Shown piece after piece: positions 32,093 to 41,015 of a DNA stretch of 42,222 nt. The stretch covers positions 9,774 through 51,995 of the forward strand of contig JAHDYP010000032.1 in assembly GCA_023383055.1 (NCBI GenBank). Direction: 5' to 3'. Every line of letters starts with the position of its first letter. The stretch's first letter is position 1. This stretch comes from Verrucomicrobiota bacterium (GTDB taxonomy: Bacteria > Verrucomicrobiota > Verrucomicrobiia > Limisphaerales > JAHDYP01). The translations under genes were made by a program, and so were the position numbers. The notes under the pieces are model-generated. The model saw only the letters and a list, made by a program, of their open reading frames with translations, made no database searches and was not told the origin of the DNA.

Positions 32093-33121
32093 ATGGCCGC
32101 CGGCCACGACACCGATTCTTCGCCAGCCGTCAGACTGTTGCTGCGCAGCCTCAGACGAGGCCGCGTCGGCCACGCCTATCTCTTTTCGGGTGACTCGATG
32201 ACCGAGTTGGAGGAACTCGCCCGGGCCTTGACCAAGGCGTTGAACTGCACCTCCGCTCAGCCAGGCTCGGACGACGCTCTCGGTTCCTGCGGCCACTGTC
32301 CGAATTGCCGCCGAATCGACCGGTTCAATCACCCCGACATCCTTTGGGTCCGCCCCGAATCCAAGCTGCGGTCGATCACGATCGATCAAATCCGCGACGT
32401 GATGCACGCCGTGAACCTCAAACCGACCGACGCCGCCTGGAAAGCGGCCATCCTGGTCGCCGCCGAGCGGATGAATGTTCAAGCAGCCAATGCCTTTCTC
32501 AAAACCCTGGAAGAACCGCCGCCGCGCTCGCTGCTCGTGCTGCTTTCGACCGACCCCCAGCGACTGCTCGAAACCATCCGCTCGCGCTGTCTGAGGCTGA
32601 CCGTTGGCTCCGAGGTCACCCACGTCACGGATGCCGCCGATGGGGAATGGCTGACGCGTTTCAGTTCGGTGGTTGCCACACCCCAAAAGAGCCTTCTCAG
32701 CCGGTATCTTCTCCTGGATGGTCTGCTCAAGCGCCTGGCCGAAATCCGAGCATCGGTCGAACGGGAGCTTTCCGCCAAATCGCCCCTGGAAACCCACGAC
32801 GAGGTCGAACCCTCTCTGCGCGAGAAATGGGAAGACGAATTGACCGCCGCCATAGAAGCGGAATACCGCAAGCGCCGATCCGACCTGCTGAATGCACTCC
32901 ACTGGTGGCTCAGGGACGTCTGGATCGCGCGAAACACCGACGCCCCTGGAATTTCGCAACTGCCCGAACTGGCGGATAACGCCGCGAAGCTGGCAGACCG
33001 GCTCACCCCGCCGCAGGCCCTCGAGAACTTGAAAGTCATCGAACGTACCCGGCGCATGCTTGAAACCAACGTGCAGGAAGCCCTCGCCATCGAAGTCGGC
33101 CTCCTCAAGCTGAATCTCTAA
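32093..33121 (+). CDS. holB: DNA polymerase III delta' subunit
   Basis: A 342-residue clamp-loader subunit. It has GHAYLFSG near residue 30, a zinc-binding cluster CGHCPNC near residue 70 (plus an upstream Cys in ALNC), HPDILWVRPE, ITIDQIRDVMHAVNLKP, AERMNVQAANAFLKTLEEPP and the SRC motif in ETIRSRCLRL. These are diagnostic for delta'/gamma-type subunits. The P-loop is degenerate, as in other delta' proteins that do not bind ATP. The ATG at 32093 fits the family N-terminus and the predicted leaderless promoter. The C-terminal domain (about 215-335) is helical and ends LKVIERTRRMLETNVQEALAIEVGLLKL, which would enter the clamp-loader collar. It is the first gene of a plus-strand cluster. Confidence 0.93.
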   Translation: MAAGHDTDSSPAVRLLLRSLRRGRVGHAYLFSGDSMTELEELARALTKALNCTSAQPGSDDALGSCGHCPNCRRIDRFNHPDILWVRPESKLRSITIDQIRDVMHAVNLKPTDAAWKAAILVAAERMNVQAANAFLKTLEEPPPRSLLVLLSTDPQRLLETIRSRCLRLTVGSEVTHVTDAADGEWLTRFSSVVATPQKSLLSRYLLLDGLLKRLAEIRASVERELSAKSPLETHDEVEPSLREKWEDELTAAIEAEYRKRRSDLLNALHWWLRDVWIARNTDAPGISQLPELADNAAKLADRLTPPQALENLKVIERTRRMLETNVQEALAIEVGLLKLNL

Positions 33122-33147
33122 CCCGCCCCGAATCGTACTGAACCTCA

Positions 33148-34491
33148 GTGACCAACCAGGCCCGTCACATCGTCGTCGGCGTTTACGGAGCGTTTCTCGG
33201 TCTGACACTCGTCAAGTTTGGGAACCCGGTGATATTGGATTACCTGGTGCAGGCACCATCGACCTGGGCTGAGCTGGTGTTTAGCACCTGGCCCATCAGA
33301 TGGGTGTTCGACACCTTCTTCGGCCCGTACTTCATTTTCGGCTTCTCCTTCCTGGCCTGCTCCGCATGGGCGTTCAGAACCTCTCTAGCCATCACTCTCC
33401 AGCAACTAACCCAAAACCGCATCACCTGGTTGCCGGTCTCCTGCCTTCTCGGGTGGTATGCCTGGCAGTGGGTGGCTGCCATCAACACCGTCAACGGCCA
33501 ACTCACCAGCGTCACATTGTCGCAGTTCACGATGTGCCTTATCTGTTTTGTTTTTGGGTTGTTCTGTCTCAGACGGCTCGAACACATCGATCTGTTGTGC
33601 TGGGGTTTATCCGCCGGGTTTCTGATCGTGTTGTGGTCCGGCATGGACCAGCAGTTTGGCGGGTTGGAGGCGACGCGGAAGATGATCTATGAACAGGGCG
33701 GATTGGCGAACTATCCGGAAGAGTTTCTGCAACGGATTTCGACAGGGCGGATCTTTGGGACATTGTTCTACCCGAACGCACTTGCTGGAGTGATCCTGTT
33801 GGTGTCACCGCTAACGTTAACCTTTATAAGCAACCTGACGTCCGGACGCGGTAACATCGTCTGGGGTCTTGCGATCGGCTTGCCAGGTTACTTTTCGGCT
33901 GCCTGCCTTTACTGGTCGGGATCGAAGTCAGGGTGGTTGATCGCGGCAGCCATGTTTTTGCTGATCGGGTTGCGTCTGCCGTTGCCCAAACGCGGCAAGT
34001 GGTTGCTTCTTTCGCTGGTCGGCTTGCTGGCTTTGGGTGCCTTTGGCGTCCGGTTCGCAGGTTACTTTCAGAAGGGCGCAACGAGTGTCGCCGCCCGTTT
34101 TGACTATTGGAATGCCGCGTTGAAAGTGGCGGCAAGCAACCCAATCAGCGGAACTGGACCAGGGACATTCCAAGTGCCGTATTCAAGGCTGAAGGCACCC
34201 GAATCAGAGATGGCAAGACTGGTTCACAACGATTTCCTGCAGCAGGCCAGCGATTCGGGAATTCCCGGATTCCTGTTCTACAGTGGGCTCTTGCTGAGCT
34301 CGATCTGCCTTCTTTATCGTCAATCCAAGGCTTCATCGCTTCAATTCGCCGCCTGGCTCGGGCTGTCTGCCTGGGCTCTTCATAGTTGTGTGGAGTTCGG
34401 GCTTTATATACCCGCAATCGCTTGGCCCGCTTTCACCATGCTGGGCTGGCTCACGGGAAATGGAGTGGACACCACGGGTGCGCGGAAGTAA
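33148..34491 (+). CDS. O-antigen ligase/polymerase-like (Wzy_C) membrane protein
   Basis: A 447-residue polytopic protein with about eleven membrane helices. Near residues 310-370 it carries the Wzy_C signature: [25 protein letters not shown], then [24 protein letters not shown]. In O-antigen ligases and Wzy polymerases this loop region contains Arg and His residues that act on undecaprenyl-linked glycans. It starts with GTG at 33148 and no strong Shine-Dalgarno, 26 nt after holB, and ends 14 nt before aroQ, so it appears to be embedded in a housekeeping transcript. Ligase and polymerase cannot be told apart from sequence alone, and a role in capsule or exopolysaccharide is also possible. Confidence 0.87.
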   Translation: MTNQARHIVVGVYGAFLGLTLVKFGNPVILDYLVQAPSTWAELVFSTWPIRWVFDTFFGPYFIFGFSFLACSAWAFRTSLAITLQQLTQNRITWLPVSCLLGWYAWQWVAAINTVNGQLTSVTLSQFTMCLICFVFGLFCLRRLEHIDLLCWGLSAGFLIVLWSGMDQQFGGLEATRKMIYEQGGLANYPEEFLQRISTGRIFGTLFYPNALAGVILLVSPLTLTFISNLTSGRGNIVWGLAIGLPGYFSAACLYWSGSKSGWLIAAAMFLLIGLRLPLPKRGKWLLLSLVGLLALGAFGVRFAGYFQKGATSVAARFDYWNAALKVAASNPISGTGPGTFQVPYSRLKAPESEMARLVHNDFLQQASDSGIPGFLFYSGLLLSSICLLYRQSKASSLQFAAWLGLSAWALHSCVEFGLYIPAIAWPAFTMLGWLTGNGVDTTGARK

Positions 34492-34505
34492 GGTCGGCTG
34501 CGTTC

Positions 34506-34955
34506 ATGAGAATCCTGGTCCTTAACGGCCCAAACCTCAATCTGCTTGGGCATCGGGAACCCGAAGTATATGGTCGGTTAACGTTGGCGGAGATTTCCCA
34601 GGCGATCGAGCGGCGAGCGGCTGAACTGGGTGGCGAGATCGAGTGCCGTCAAAGCAACCTCGAGGGGGAACTCGTGGGTTGGGTACAGGAGGCCAAGGGG
34701 ACCTTCGACGTGATTCTCTTGAACGCGGCAGCCTACACCCACACGAGCGTGGCACTACGGGATGCCGTTGCGGCGGTGGGCGTGCCGACCATTGAAATCC
34801 ACCTGTCGAATGTTCATGCGCGTGAGGAGTTCAGACACAAATCGATGATTGCGGCGGTTTGCGTGGGTGTGATAGCCGGGTTTGGGATGACCTCGTATTT
34901 ACTGGGTGTTGAGGCGGCCTTTAAGCTTAACGTGGCCCAACAAACCGCAAAGTAG
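34506..34955 (+). CDS. aroQ: type II 3-dehydroquinate dehydratase
   Basis: A 149-residue cytoplasmic enzyme of the shikimate pathway that removes water from 3-dehydroquinate. It has the family motifs [20 protein letters not shown] with the catalytic Tyr, [56 protein letters not shown] with the catalytic His, and [20 protein letters not shown]. Length is normal for the dodecameric type II class. The ATG at 34506 is the conserved start. An aroQ-accB-accC order is found in many bacteria, which fits the next two genes. Confidence 0.97.
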   Translation: MRILVLNGPNLNLLGHREPEVYGRLTLAEISQAIERRAAELGGEIECRQSNLEGELVGWVQEAKGTFDVILLNAAAYTHTSVALRDAVAAVGVPTIEIHLSNVHAREEFRHKSMIAAVCVGVIAGFGMTSYLLGVEAAFKLNVAQQTAK

Positions 34956-35001
34956 GCCCGAATTCGAGCTGAAATGGGTGCAAACTGGCGACGGGTGTAG
35001 A

Positions 35002-35060
35002 GTTGGTGCGGCGAATCCCGGCTTGACTCGGATGACGTTAGAGTGTCTAGTCGCACCAAC
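35002..35060. promoter_or_regulatory. inverted repeat flanking the accB promoter, possible operator
   Basis: GTTGGTGCG (35002-35010) and CGCACCAAC (35052-35060) are exact reverse complements over 9 bp. One arm lies just upstream of the -35 and the other covers the predicted transcription start. They could be operator half-sites or a long-range hairpin; no T tract supports a terminator. Confidence 0.4.
35023..35051 (+). promoter_or_regulatory. sigma-70-type promoter for accB-accC
   Basis: TTGACT (35023-35028; five of six matches), 17-nt spacer, TCTAGT (35046-35051; four of six), with TG directly before the -10. The predicted start near 35058 gives a 114-nt leader before accB. Confidence 0.5.
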
Positions 35061-35171
35061 ATTTTGGAATAAGTCGAAGCAGAGTCGGATAAGCGGCTAC
35101 TGCTTCTTTGCTTAATGAGCAACAGTGGAAAGTGGTTTTGTTGGAGCGGGATCTAAACCTGGAGCCGGCTT

Positions 35172-35642
35172 GTGGACCTGAGAGATATCAAAGCCATAAT
35201 CGATTTGATGAAGAAGAACTCGATCAGCGAGTTCGAACTTGAGAAGCAGGATTTCAAAATCAAGTTGAAGCGCGGGGGCAACGGGGTGGTGCCATCCATC
35301 GCCTATGAAGATGGTCCTGTGATTCAGGCCCTGGCCCAGCAGCCGGCTGCTTTAGGCGGTGGCAACCCGGTTCCGCAGCCCATCAGCCTGCCGGCAGTGC
35401 ACGACTTGGAAATCAAGTCGCCGATGATCGGCACTTTCTATCGTTCACCCTCTCCCGAATCGGCGCCCTATGTTGAGGTCGGCATGGAGGTCAGCCCGGA
35501 CACGGTGGTCTGCATCATTGAAGCGATGAAGGTCATGAACGAGATCAAGGCTGAGATCGGTGGTGTGATTTCCCAAGCCCTCGTTGAAAACGCCAAGCCG
35601 GTTGAGTTCGGCCAGCCGCTTTTCAAACTGAAACCGAGCTAG
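35172..35642 (+). CDS. accB: biotin carboxyl carrier protein of acetyl-CoA carboxylase
   Basis: A 156-residue BCCP. The N-terminal segment [24 protein letters not shown] is the usual dimer/tether region, followed by a Pro/Gly/Ala-rich linker (about 55-80). The C-terminal biotinyl domain includes [15 protein letters not shown] and the biotin site EAMKVMNEI, whose Lys is the modified residue. It starts with GTG at 35172; a weak GGAG lies about 8 nt upstream. It is 38 nt before accC. The product works with AccC and the carboxyltransferase AccAD, which is not in this window, in the first step of fatty acid synthesis. Confidence 0.97.
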   Translation: MDLRDIKAIIDLMKKNSISEFELEKQDFKIKLKRGGNGVVPSIAYEDGPVIQALAQQPAALGGGNPVPQPISLPAVHDLEIKSPMIGTFYRSPSPESAPYVEVGMEVSPDTVVCIIEAMKVMNEIKAEIGGVISQALVENAKPVEFGQPLFKLKPS

Positions 35643-35680
35643 TTCCGGCCGCTGCGCTGAAGCCACGGCACTCTCCCGAA

Positions 35681-37063
35681 ATGTTCGAGAAAATCCTGGT
35701 AGCAAATCGAGGCGAAATCGCGGTCCGAATCATTCGCGCGTGCAAGGAGTTGAACATTCGGACGGTGGCCGTTTATTCGGAAGCGGATGCCAATTCGATG
35801 CACGTTCAACTCGCGGACGAGGCGATTTGCATCGGTAAAGCACCCAGCAGCGAGAGTTATTTGAGGATCGACCGCATCATCAGCGCGGCGGAGATCACGG
35901 ACGTCGACGCCATTCATCCCGGGTACGGCTTTCTCTCCGAGAACGCTCATTTTGCGGACGTCTGCGAGAACTGCAACATCCGGTTCATTGGACCTGCCTC
36001 GCGGGCGATGAACGCGCTGGAAGACAAGGCGGTGAGTCGGACGCTGGCAAAAAAGGCTGGCGTAGCGGTGCCACCGGGGTCGGAAGGGATTGTAGATACT
36101 GAGCAGGGGGCGGTGGCGACGGCGAAGCGGATTGGGTATCCGGTGATGATCAAGGCGGTGGCTGGCGGCGGTGGGCGTGGCATGCGGGTAGCCCACAATG
36201 ACATCTCGTTGATCAAGGGTTACCACACGGCGCGAAGTGAGGCGGAGAGGGCCTTTGGCAACTCGGCGGTCTACATCGAGAAGCTGATCGAGAATCCACA
36301 TCACATTGAGTTCCAAATTCTTGCCGACACCCGGGGGAATATCATTCACCTGGGAGAACGCGATTGTTCCATCCAACGCCGCAATCAAAAGGTCGTCGAA
36401 GAAACGCCGTCGCCTCTGATCGAGAATAAGCACAAGGACCTGAGGAAGAAGATGGGCAAAGCCGCGATTCGCATCGCCGAAACTGCCGGCTACACCAACG
36501 CCGGCACGGTCGAGTTTATCGTCGATGATAGCGGCAATTACTACTTTCTGGAGATGAACAAGCGGATCCAGGTCGAGCATCCCATCACCGAAGAGGTGAC
36601 TGGTGTCGATCTGGTCAGACAGCAGATCCTGATCGCCATGGGTGAACCGTTGCGAATCTCGGAGAAAGAGATCCAGTTCCGCGGCCATGCGATCGAGTGC
36701 CGGATCAATGCGGAGGATCCGTTCGACGATTTTCGACCCTGCCCGGGCCGAATCGAGATGTACTATCCCCCCGGCGGCCGCGGTGTCCGGCTCGAAAGTC
36801 ACGTCTACGCGGGTTATGTGATCCCGAGCCATTACGACTCCATGATCGCCAAGTTGATCACCCACGGACGAGACCGCCGGGAGGCCATGGACAAGATGAG
36901 CCGGGCCCTGGGCGAGTACATGATCACGGGCATCAAGACGACCATCCCCTTTGAGCAGGCGATACTTCAGGATCCGAATTTCCGACGCGGCGTCTACTCC
37001 ACGAGTTTCATCGAACAATTGCTCGGCGGAGCCCGCCGGGAGTTGATCGAAGACAAGGCGTAA
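35681..37063 (+). CDS. accC: biotin carboxylase subunit of acetyl-CoA carboxylase
   Basis: A 460-residue ATP-grasp enzyme that carboxylates biotin on AccB. The N-terminal domain starts [35 protein letters not shown], the ATP-binding glycine loop [62 protein letters not shown] and the biotin-carboxylase C domain ECRINAEDP follow in family order. Length is typical. One small difference is NKRIQVEHP where most enzymes have NTRIQVEHP. It is tightly linked to thiE downstream (7-nt gap). Confidence 0.97.
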   Translation: MFEKILVANRGEIAVRIIRACKELNIRTVAVYSEADANSMHVQLADEAICIGKAPSSESYLRIDRIISAAEITDVDAIHPGYGFLSENAHFADVCENCNIRFIGPASRAMNALEDKAVSRTLAKKAGVAVPPGSEGIVDTEQGAVATAKRIGYPVMIKAVAGGGGRGMRVAHNDISLIKGYHTARSEAERAFGNSAVYIEKLIENPHHIEFQILADTRGNIIHLGERDCSIQRRNQKVVEETPSPLIENKHKDLRKKMGKAAIRIAETAGYTNAGTVEFIVDDSGNYYFLEMNKRIQVEHPITEEVTGVDLVRQQILIAMGEPLRISEKEIQFRGHAIECRINAEDPFDDFRPCPGRIEMYYPPGGRGVRLESHVYAGYVIPSHYDSMIAKLITHGRDRREAMDKMSRALGEYMITGIKTTIPFEQAILQDPNFRRGVYSTSFIEQLLGGARRELIEDKA

Positions 37064-37070
37064 GCGGCTC

Positions 37071-37748
37071 GTGGATCCCGCGGCTGCCAATTCGGTTTAT
37101 CCCTCGCTGAAACCGCTGGCGGATTGCCGGCTGTACACCTTTGTGGACACGGGATTCCTTGCCGGGCGGGATCCGCGGCAAATTGCGCGCGATCTTTGCG
37201 CCGGAGGCGCGGACATCATTCAACTGCGGGCCAAGGATCGACCGGTGGGGGAAATCCGGGGCATGGCGGAGGGGTTGCTCCCGATCACCCGAGCGGCGGG
37301 GGTATGGCTGGTGATTAACGATCATGTCAGCGTGGCGCTGGAGGTGGGTGCCCCGGCGTGTCATCTTGGGCAGGAGGATTTCTTTGAGCCAAGGGAGGCT
37401 GAGACGGTGTGTTTAACACCCACCCAGGCACCCGTTAGCTTCGGCCTCAGCACACATGCCCCGGACCAGGCCGTTCGTGCCCTCGCCGCCGGCGCCCATT
37501 ACCTCGCGATCGGACCGGTCTTCGCCACAGGCACCAAACCCACCGCCCGGCCAGTGACGTTGGACTACGTGCGATGGGCGGCGGATCACATTAAGGTTCC
37601 ATGGTTTGCCATTGGTGGTATAACGCTCGGCAACGTGCGTTCCGTGCTGGCGGCAGGCGCCCGCCGGATCTGCGTGGTGTCGGCCATTCTGAACTCGGCC
37701 GATATCGCGGCGGCTTGCCGGGAATTCAGATCCAAACTCGTTGATTGA
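37071..37748 (+). CDS. thiE: thiamine phosphate synthase
   Basis: A 225-residue TIM-barrel enzyme that joins the thiazole and pyrimidine moieties of thiamine. Motifs are LYTFVDTGFL at the first strand, ADIIQLRAKDR, WLVINDHVSVALEVGAPACHLGQEDF, FGLSTHAPDQAVRALAAGAHYLAIGPVFATGTKP and PWFAIGGITLGNVRSVLAAGARRICVVSAIL. It begins with GTG at 37071, 7 nt after accC, and ends 12 nt before uppP. No TPP riboswitch is near, and no other thiamine gene is in the window, so it seems to ride on the accBC transcript. Confidence 0.94.
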   Translation: MDPAAANSVYPSLKPLADCRLYTFVDTGFLAGRDPRQIARDLCAGGADIIQLRAKDRPVGEIRGMAEGLLPITRAAGVWLVINDHVSVALEVGAPACHLGQEDFFEPREAETVCLTPTQAPVSFGLSTHAPDQAVRALAAGAHYLAIGPVFATGTKPTARPVTLDYVRWAADHIKVPWFAIGGITLGNVRSVLAAGARRICVVSAILNSADIAAACREFRSKLVD

Positions 37749-37760
37749 AGGGAAATCGTT

Positions 37761-38543
37761 GTGGTTGAATGGATTCAAGTTTTGCTGCTGGGCGTAATCG
37801 AGGGCGTGACGGAGTTTCTTCCGGTCTCATCCACCGGCCATTTGCTGATTGCTCAGAGATGGCTCGGAGCGAGATCCGATTTGTTCAACACGGTGATTCA
37901 GTCGGGGGCGGTTCTGGCGGTGGCATTGATTTTCACGACACGGATCCGGCAGTTGGCGTTTCAATGGAGAGATCCGGCCACTCGCCAATACCTGCTGAAG
38001 CTGGTGGTGGCTTTCGCCATCACGGGTGCCGGCGGGTTGCTGCTTAAGAAAGCGGGTTTCCAACTCCCCGACACCGCGCGACCGGTTGCGTGGGCGACGC
38101 TGATCGGCGGGATCCTGTTCCTGGTGGTTGAACGTTGGCTGCGGGGGCGAACGACACACGACCACGTGAGCTGGCCGGCGGCGATCGCGGTGGCGTTTGG
38201 GCAACTGCTGGCGGCGGTCTTTCCCGGCGCCTCGCGATCCGGGAGCACAATACTGATGGCGCTCTGTCTCGGGGTGAGCCGTCCGGCGGCGACCGAGTTT
38301 TCGTTTCTACTGGGGATACCCACGCTGCTCGCGGCGGGGATGCTGCAGGTTTACAGCACGCTGAAGGATCCCGGGGCGGCACCCGAGGATTGGGGTCTGG
38401 TGTTGGTGGCCTGGGTGGTGGCCGCGGCGACGGCTTTTGTGACGGTGAAATGGTTGTTGCGCTTCGTGCAAACCCACACGTTCGAAGGGTTCGGCTGGTA
38501 TCGGATCGCGCTGGGCACGGCGCTGCTGCTCCTCACGCCTTGA
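37761..38543 (+). CDS. uppP: undecaprenyl-diphosphatase
   Basis: A 260-residue polytopic BacA/UppP family enzyme that dephosphorylates undecaprenyl pyrophosphate to recycle the lipid carrier for peptidoglycan and O-antigen. Both signature motifs are present: GVIEGVTEFLPVSSTGHLLIA at residues 11-31 (catalytic Glu and Ser/His) and FPGASRSGSTI near residue 155. Eight or so hydrophobic helices cover the length. It starts with GTG at 37761, preceded by GGGAAAT. It is the last gene of the plus-strand cluster. A partial inverted repeat (38545-38552 with 38578-38585) follows but is not a convincing terminator. Confidence 0.96.
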   Translation: MVEWIQVLLLGVIEGVTEFLPVSSTGHLLIAQRWLGARSDLFNTVIQSGAVLAVALIFTTRIRQLAFQWRDPATRQYLLKLVVAFAITGAGGLLLKKAGFQLPDTARPVAWATLIGGILFLVVERWLRGRTTHDHVSWPAAIAVAFGQLLAAVFPGASRSGSTILMALCLGVSRPAATEFSFLLGIPTLLAAGMLQVYSTLKDPGAAPEDWGLVLVAWVVAAATAFVTVKWLLRFVQTHTFEGFGWYRIALGTALLLLTP

Positions 38544-38566
38544 GCGGCAGCGGCCGGTCTCGGCAA

Positions 38567-39343
38567 TCAGGGATTGACGCTGCCGGTGGTTTTCGAGCGG
38601 AGGGTGCGGATGCGATCGCGCAAGGTGGCGGCGCGTTCGAAAGCCTGCAGCGCGATGGCTTGATCCAGTTCGCGCTGGAGTCGTTCCAACTCGGGCAATG
38701 GCCTGATTTCATCAATGTGACTGACCATTTCCTGGAGCGCGTGCAGCGATCGCTCCTTCTCATGCCGGAAGGTCTCGTCGTCGATCTCGTCCAGCTGCTC
38801 GATGCAGCCAATCGCGTTGCGGGCGATCTGCATGGCATCGTCGTGCTGGTCGGTCTCGAGGGCGTATAGCGTCTCGGCCATGGCATTCATCCGGATGAGG
38901 TAGGGTCGCCATTGCTCGAGGTACATCTGGTCTTCCACCCGTTCCGCATAATGGTGCACGAAATCGAACAACCGCAGATTCCTGGACGTATCGCGGATCG
39001 AACGCCGCCAGTCCCTCATCTGAAACAACCGGAGGTACCGATAGTAATAGAGCGTGCCCTCCTGGAACAGTTCGGCGCACTCCTCCGGCGCGAGGGTGAA
39101 CGTCTCCGCTTGGCCAGCGGCACGAGCCGCCTCGAGCCGGGCAAGATGAAAATCGAGCAGGGATTCGGCACCTCGCGGTTCCAGCCCATCGGGCCGCCCT
39201 TCAAGTTCGTATTGCTCGATCCCCAAAGGGAGGCGCACCTGGAGGATTTCGCGGCCGTGACTGCCGCGAATGACGCGCAGTTCGTCCTCGGGGTTAAACG
39301 GCCAGTTTCGGAGCCAGCCGCGCATGTCAAATTGACGACTCAT
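38567..39343 (-). CDS. UvrB/UvrC-motif-containing protein
   Basis: A 258-residue mostly helical soluble protein. The N-terminal part (about 1-45) is beta-rich (DELRVIRGSHGREILQVRLPLGIEQYELEGRPDG). The middle is helical and Arg/Tyr-rich (YYYRYLRLFQMRDWRRSIRDT). Residues about 215-250 match a UVR domain (LERLQRELDQAIALQAFERAATLRDRIRTL), the helical hairpin found in UvrB and UvrC and also in McsA and other regulators. No nuclease or ATPase motif is present, so a direct repair role is not implied. The family appears to be a conserved hypothetical of this phylum. It is divergent from scpA and has its own good promoter with a very short leader. Confidence 0.82.
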   Translation of the reverse strand: MSRQFDMRGWLRNWPFNPEDELRVIRGSHGREILQVRLPLGIEQYELEGRPDGLEPRGAESLLDFHLARLEAARAAGQAETFTLAPEECAELFQEGTLYYYRYLRLFQMRDWRRSIRDTSRNLRLFDFVHHYAERVEDQMYLEQWRPYLIRMNAMAETLYALETDQHDDAMQIARNAIGCIEQLDEIDDETFRHEKERSLHALQEMVSHIDEIRPLPELERLQRELDQAIALQAFERAATLRDRIRTLRSKTTGSVNP

Positions 39344-39357
39344 ACTGTCGGGAGCGG

Positions 39358-39386
39358 ACTATAGCGTGTGCTGCCGTCCCTGTCAC
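39358..39386 (-). promoter_or_regulatory. sigma-70-type promoter for UVR-motif gene
   Basis: On the minus strand, GTGACA (39386-39381; five of six matches), 17 nt, TATAGT (39363-39358; five of six). The predicted start at 39351 leaves an 8-nt leader before the ATG at 39343, too short for a Shine-Dalgarno to work normally. Confidence 0.6.
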
Positions 39387-39418
39387 CCCAGCAAAAACGC
39401 GGGGCGAAATGTAAGGCA

Positions 39419-39448
39419 TTGCCAAGTCTGCCAGTGACCGCCTAGGAT
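39419..39448 (+). promoter_or_regulatory. sigma-70-type promoter for scpA-scpB-pheA
   Basis: TTGCCA (39419-39424; five of six matches), 18-nt spacer, TAGGAT (39443-39448; four of six). The predicted start near 39455 supports the scpA ATG at 39495 and not the in-frame ATG at 39447, which would lie inside the -10. Confidence 0.5.
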
Positions 39449-39494
39449 GCGACCCTCGGATGGCGGCGCCCTCGCGGGCGCGCCGGATGGTTCA

Positions 39495-40277
39495 ATGTCA
39501 GACTACAAAGTTCAATTCGAGGTCTTTGAAGGGCCGCTGGATTTGCTCCTGTACCTGGTCAGGAAGGAGGAAGTCGACATTTACGAGATCAATCTCACCC
39601 GGATCGCCACCCAGTTTGTCGAGTATATCGCCCTCATGCGAGAGCTGGACCTGGACGTGGCGGGTGAATTCCTGGTCATGGCCTCGACGCTGATGTTGAT
39701 CAAAAGCCGGGAATTGCTCCCCGTCGATCAGCAGGCCCAGACCGAGGATGAGGAGGACGAGGATGATCCCCGGTGGGAGTTGATCCGGCAGCTCGTCGAA
39801 TACAAGAAGTTCAAGGATGCCGCCGCTCACCTGCAGGGGCGCGAACTGGAACAGGAACAGGTCTTTCCCCGGCTGCCCGGCCGGCTCGAATTCGAATCGA
39901 CCGAACCGCTGCGACCGGAGGTTTCGCTTTTCGATTTGCTGGCAGCCGTAAACCAGGTGCTCCAACGGCACCAGGAGAAGCTGGGACCGCGGGAGATCTT
40001 CGAAGATCGCTGGACCGTGAGCGAGAAGATCGAGCAGCTCCGACGCTTGATCGAGGAGCGGCAACAACTGCGCTTTTCGGAGTTGTTTGAAGGGGCTACC
40101 AGCCGTTCGGAAGTGGTGGCCACCTTCCTGGCGATGCTGGAATTGATCCGGCTCCGGATCCTGTGCGCCCGTCAATCCTCCGCGTTCTCCGAGATCACCA
40201 TCAGCCGGGGCGAATCCCCGGCGCCTGAGAGAACGGCCGCCATCCCGCCGGTCGCCGGAGCCAAATCCGCTTCATGA
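39495..40277 (+). CDS. scpA: segregation and condensation protein A
   Basis: A 260-residue kleisin that bridges SMC heads with ScpB in the bacterial condensin. The N-terminus KVQFEVFEGPLDLLLYLVRKEEVDIYEI binds the SMC neck and is strongly conserved; EFLVMASTLMLIKSRELLP follows. A Glu/Asp-rich linker (about 75-95), WELIRQLVEYKKFKDAAAHL and a C-terminal winged helix (SEVVATFLAMLELIRLRILCARQ) complete the family layout. I chose the ATG at 39495, which starts at MSDYKVQFEVFEG and follows the predicted promoter. It lies 3 nt before scpB. No smc gene is in this window. Confidence 0.95.
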   Translation: MSDYKVQFEVFEGPLDLLLYLVRKEEVDIYEINLTRIATQFVEYIALMRELDLDVAGEFLVMASTLMLIKSRELLPVDQQAQTEDEEDEDDPRWELIRQLVEYKKFKDAAAHLQGRELEQEQVFPRLPGRLEFESTEPLRPEVSLFDLLAAVNQVLQRHQEKLGPREIFEDRWTVSEKIEQLRRLIEERQQLRFSELFEGATSRSEVVATFLAMLELIRLRILCARQSSAFSEITISRGESPAPERTAAIPPVAGAKSAS

Positions 40278-40280
40278 TTC

Positions 40281-41015
40281 ATGGAACTGAAGTTCATTCT
40301 CGAGGTGCTGTTGTTTTCCGCGCAAAAGGCGCTTAGCCCGGCCGAACTCCGCGAGGCCCTGGCGGCCGCCGCACAGGAGGAAAGCGAAACCACCGGCGCG
40401 TTCCGCCGGACCAAGGAGCCTGAAATCATAGCCGCGCTCGAGGAGTTGGCGGCCTACTACGAAGCGGCGGGTCGCAGCTATCGCCTCGTCTGCGTGGCGG
40501 GGGCATGGCAATTCGTCAGCAAGCCGGATTACGCGCCCTGGCTGAGGGCCCTGGTGGGGCATAAGGCTCGAGCGCCGCGCTTGTCGCAACCCGCGCTGGA
40601 AACGCTCGCGATCATCGCCTACCGGCAACCCATGACCCGATCCGAGATCGAACAGGTCCGCGGGGTTTCCGTGGATGGCGTAATGCAAACGCTGCTCGAA
40701 CGCGGGCTGGTTGAAGCCACCGGCCGGGCCGAGGTCGTGGGACGGCCGATGAATTACGGCACCACCCCTTTGTTCCTCGAATACTTCGGACTGCGCAACC
40801 TGGAGGACCTCCCCGCGGCGGACGAACTGCGAAGACTGCCGGTGGAACGGCCCGCGGGGCTGCTGACCGCCGAACCGGGGCTGGCCACGGTCCCGCCGTC
40901 CGACTTGCAGGAAGCGCCCGAGGCTGCAGACCAGGCGAAGCCCATCCAGGAGGAACCGCGCCGGACAACCGAGACCCCTGCCACCCAGGATGAGCCTGGC
41001 GCAACCGTGACATGA
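40281..41015 (+). CDS. scpB: segregation and condensation protein B
   Basis: A 244-residue protein of two winged helices that binds the ScpA linker. Conserved blocks are ELKFILEVLLFSAQKALSPAELREAL, SYRLVCVAGAWQFVSKPDYAPWL, the signature LSQPALETLAIIAYRQPMTRSEIEQVRGVSVDGVMQTLLERGLV, and RPMNYGTTPLFLEYFGLRNLEDLP. About 55 residues beyond the usual end form a Pro/Glu/Ala-rich, low-complexity tail. The stop overlaps the pheA start as ATGA, which suggests translational coupling with an amino acid synthesis gene. Confidence 0.95.
   Translation: MELKFILEVLLFSAQKALSPAELREALAAAAQEESETTGAFRRTKEPEIIAALEELAAYYEAAGRSYRLVCVAGAWQFVSKPDYAPWLRALVGHKARAPRLSQPALETLAIIAYRQPMTRSEIEQVRGVSVDGVMQTLLERGLVEATGRAEVVGRPMNYGTTPLFLEYFGLRNLEDLPAADELRRLPVERPAGLLTAEPGLATVPPSDLQEAPEAADQAKPIQEEPRRTTETPATQDEPGATVT

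Noticed and set aside
30896..33208. Very long open frame on the minus strand opposite the porin and holB genes
   Set aside because: It crosses the strong terminator and lies antisense to two clear genes. Its composition is Gly/Arg/Val-rich without domains, as expected from the third-position GC bias of the real genes.
37064..37070. TPP riboswitch before thiE
   Set aside because: Only 7 nt separate accC and thiE, leaving no space for one, and no THI-box sequence was seen.
38545..38585. Inverted repeat after uppP as a terminator
   Set aside because: The 8-bp arms enclose 25 nt, extend into the convergent coding region and have no T tract.
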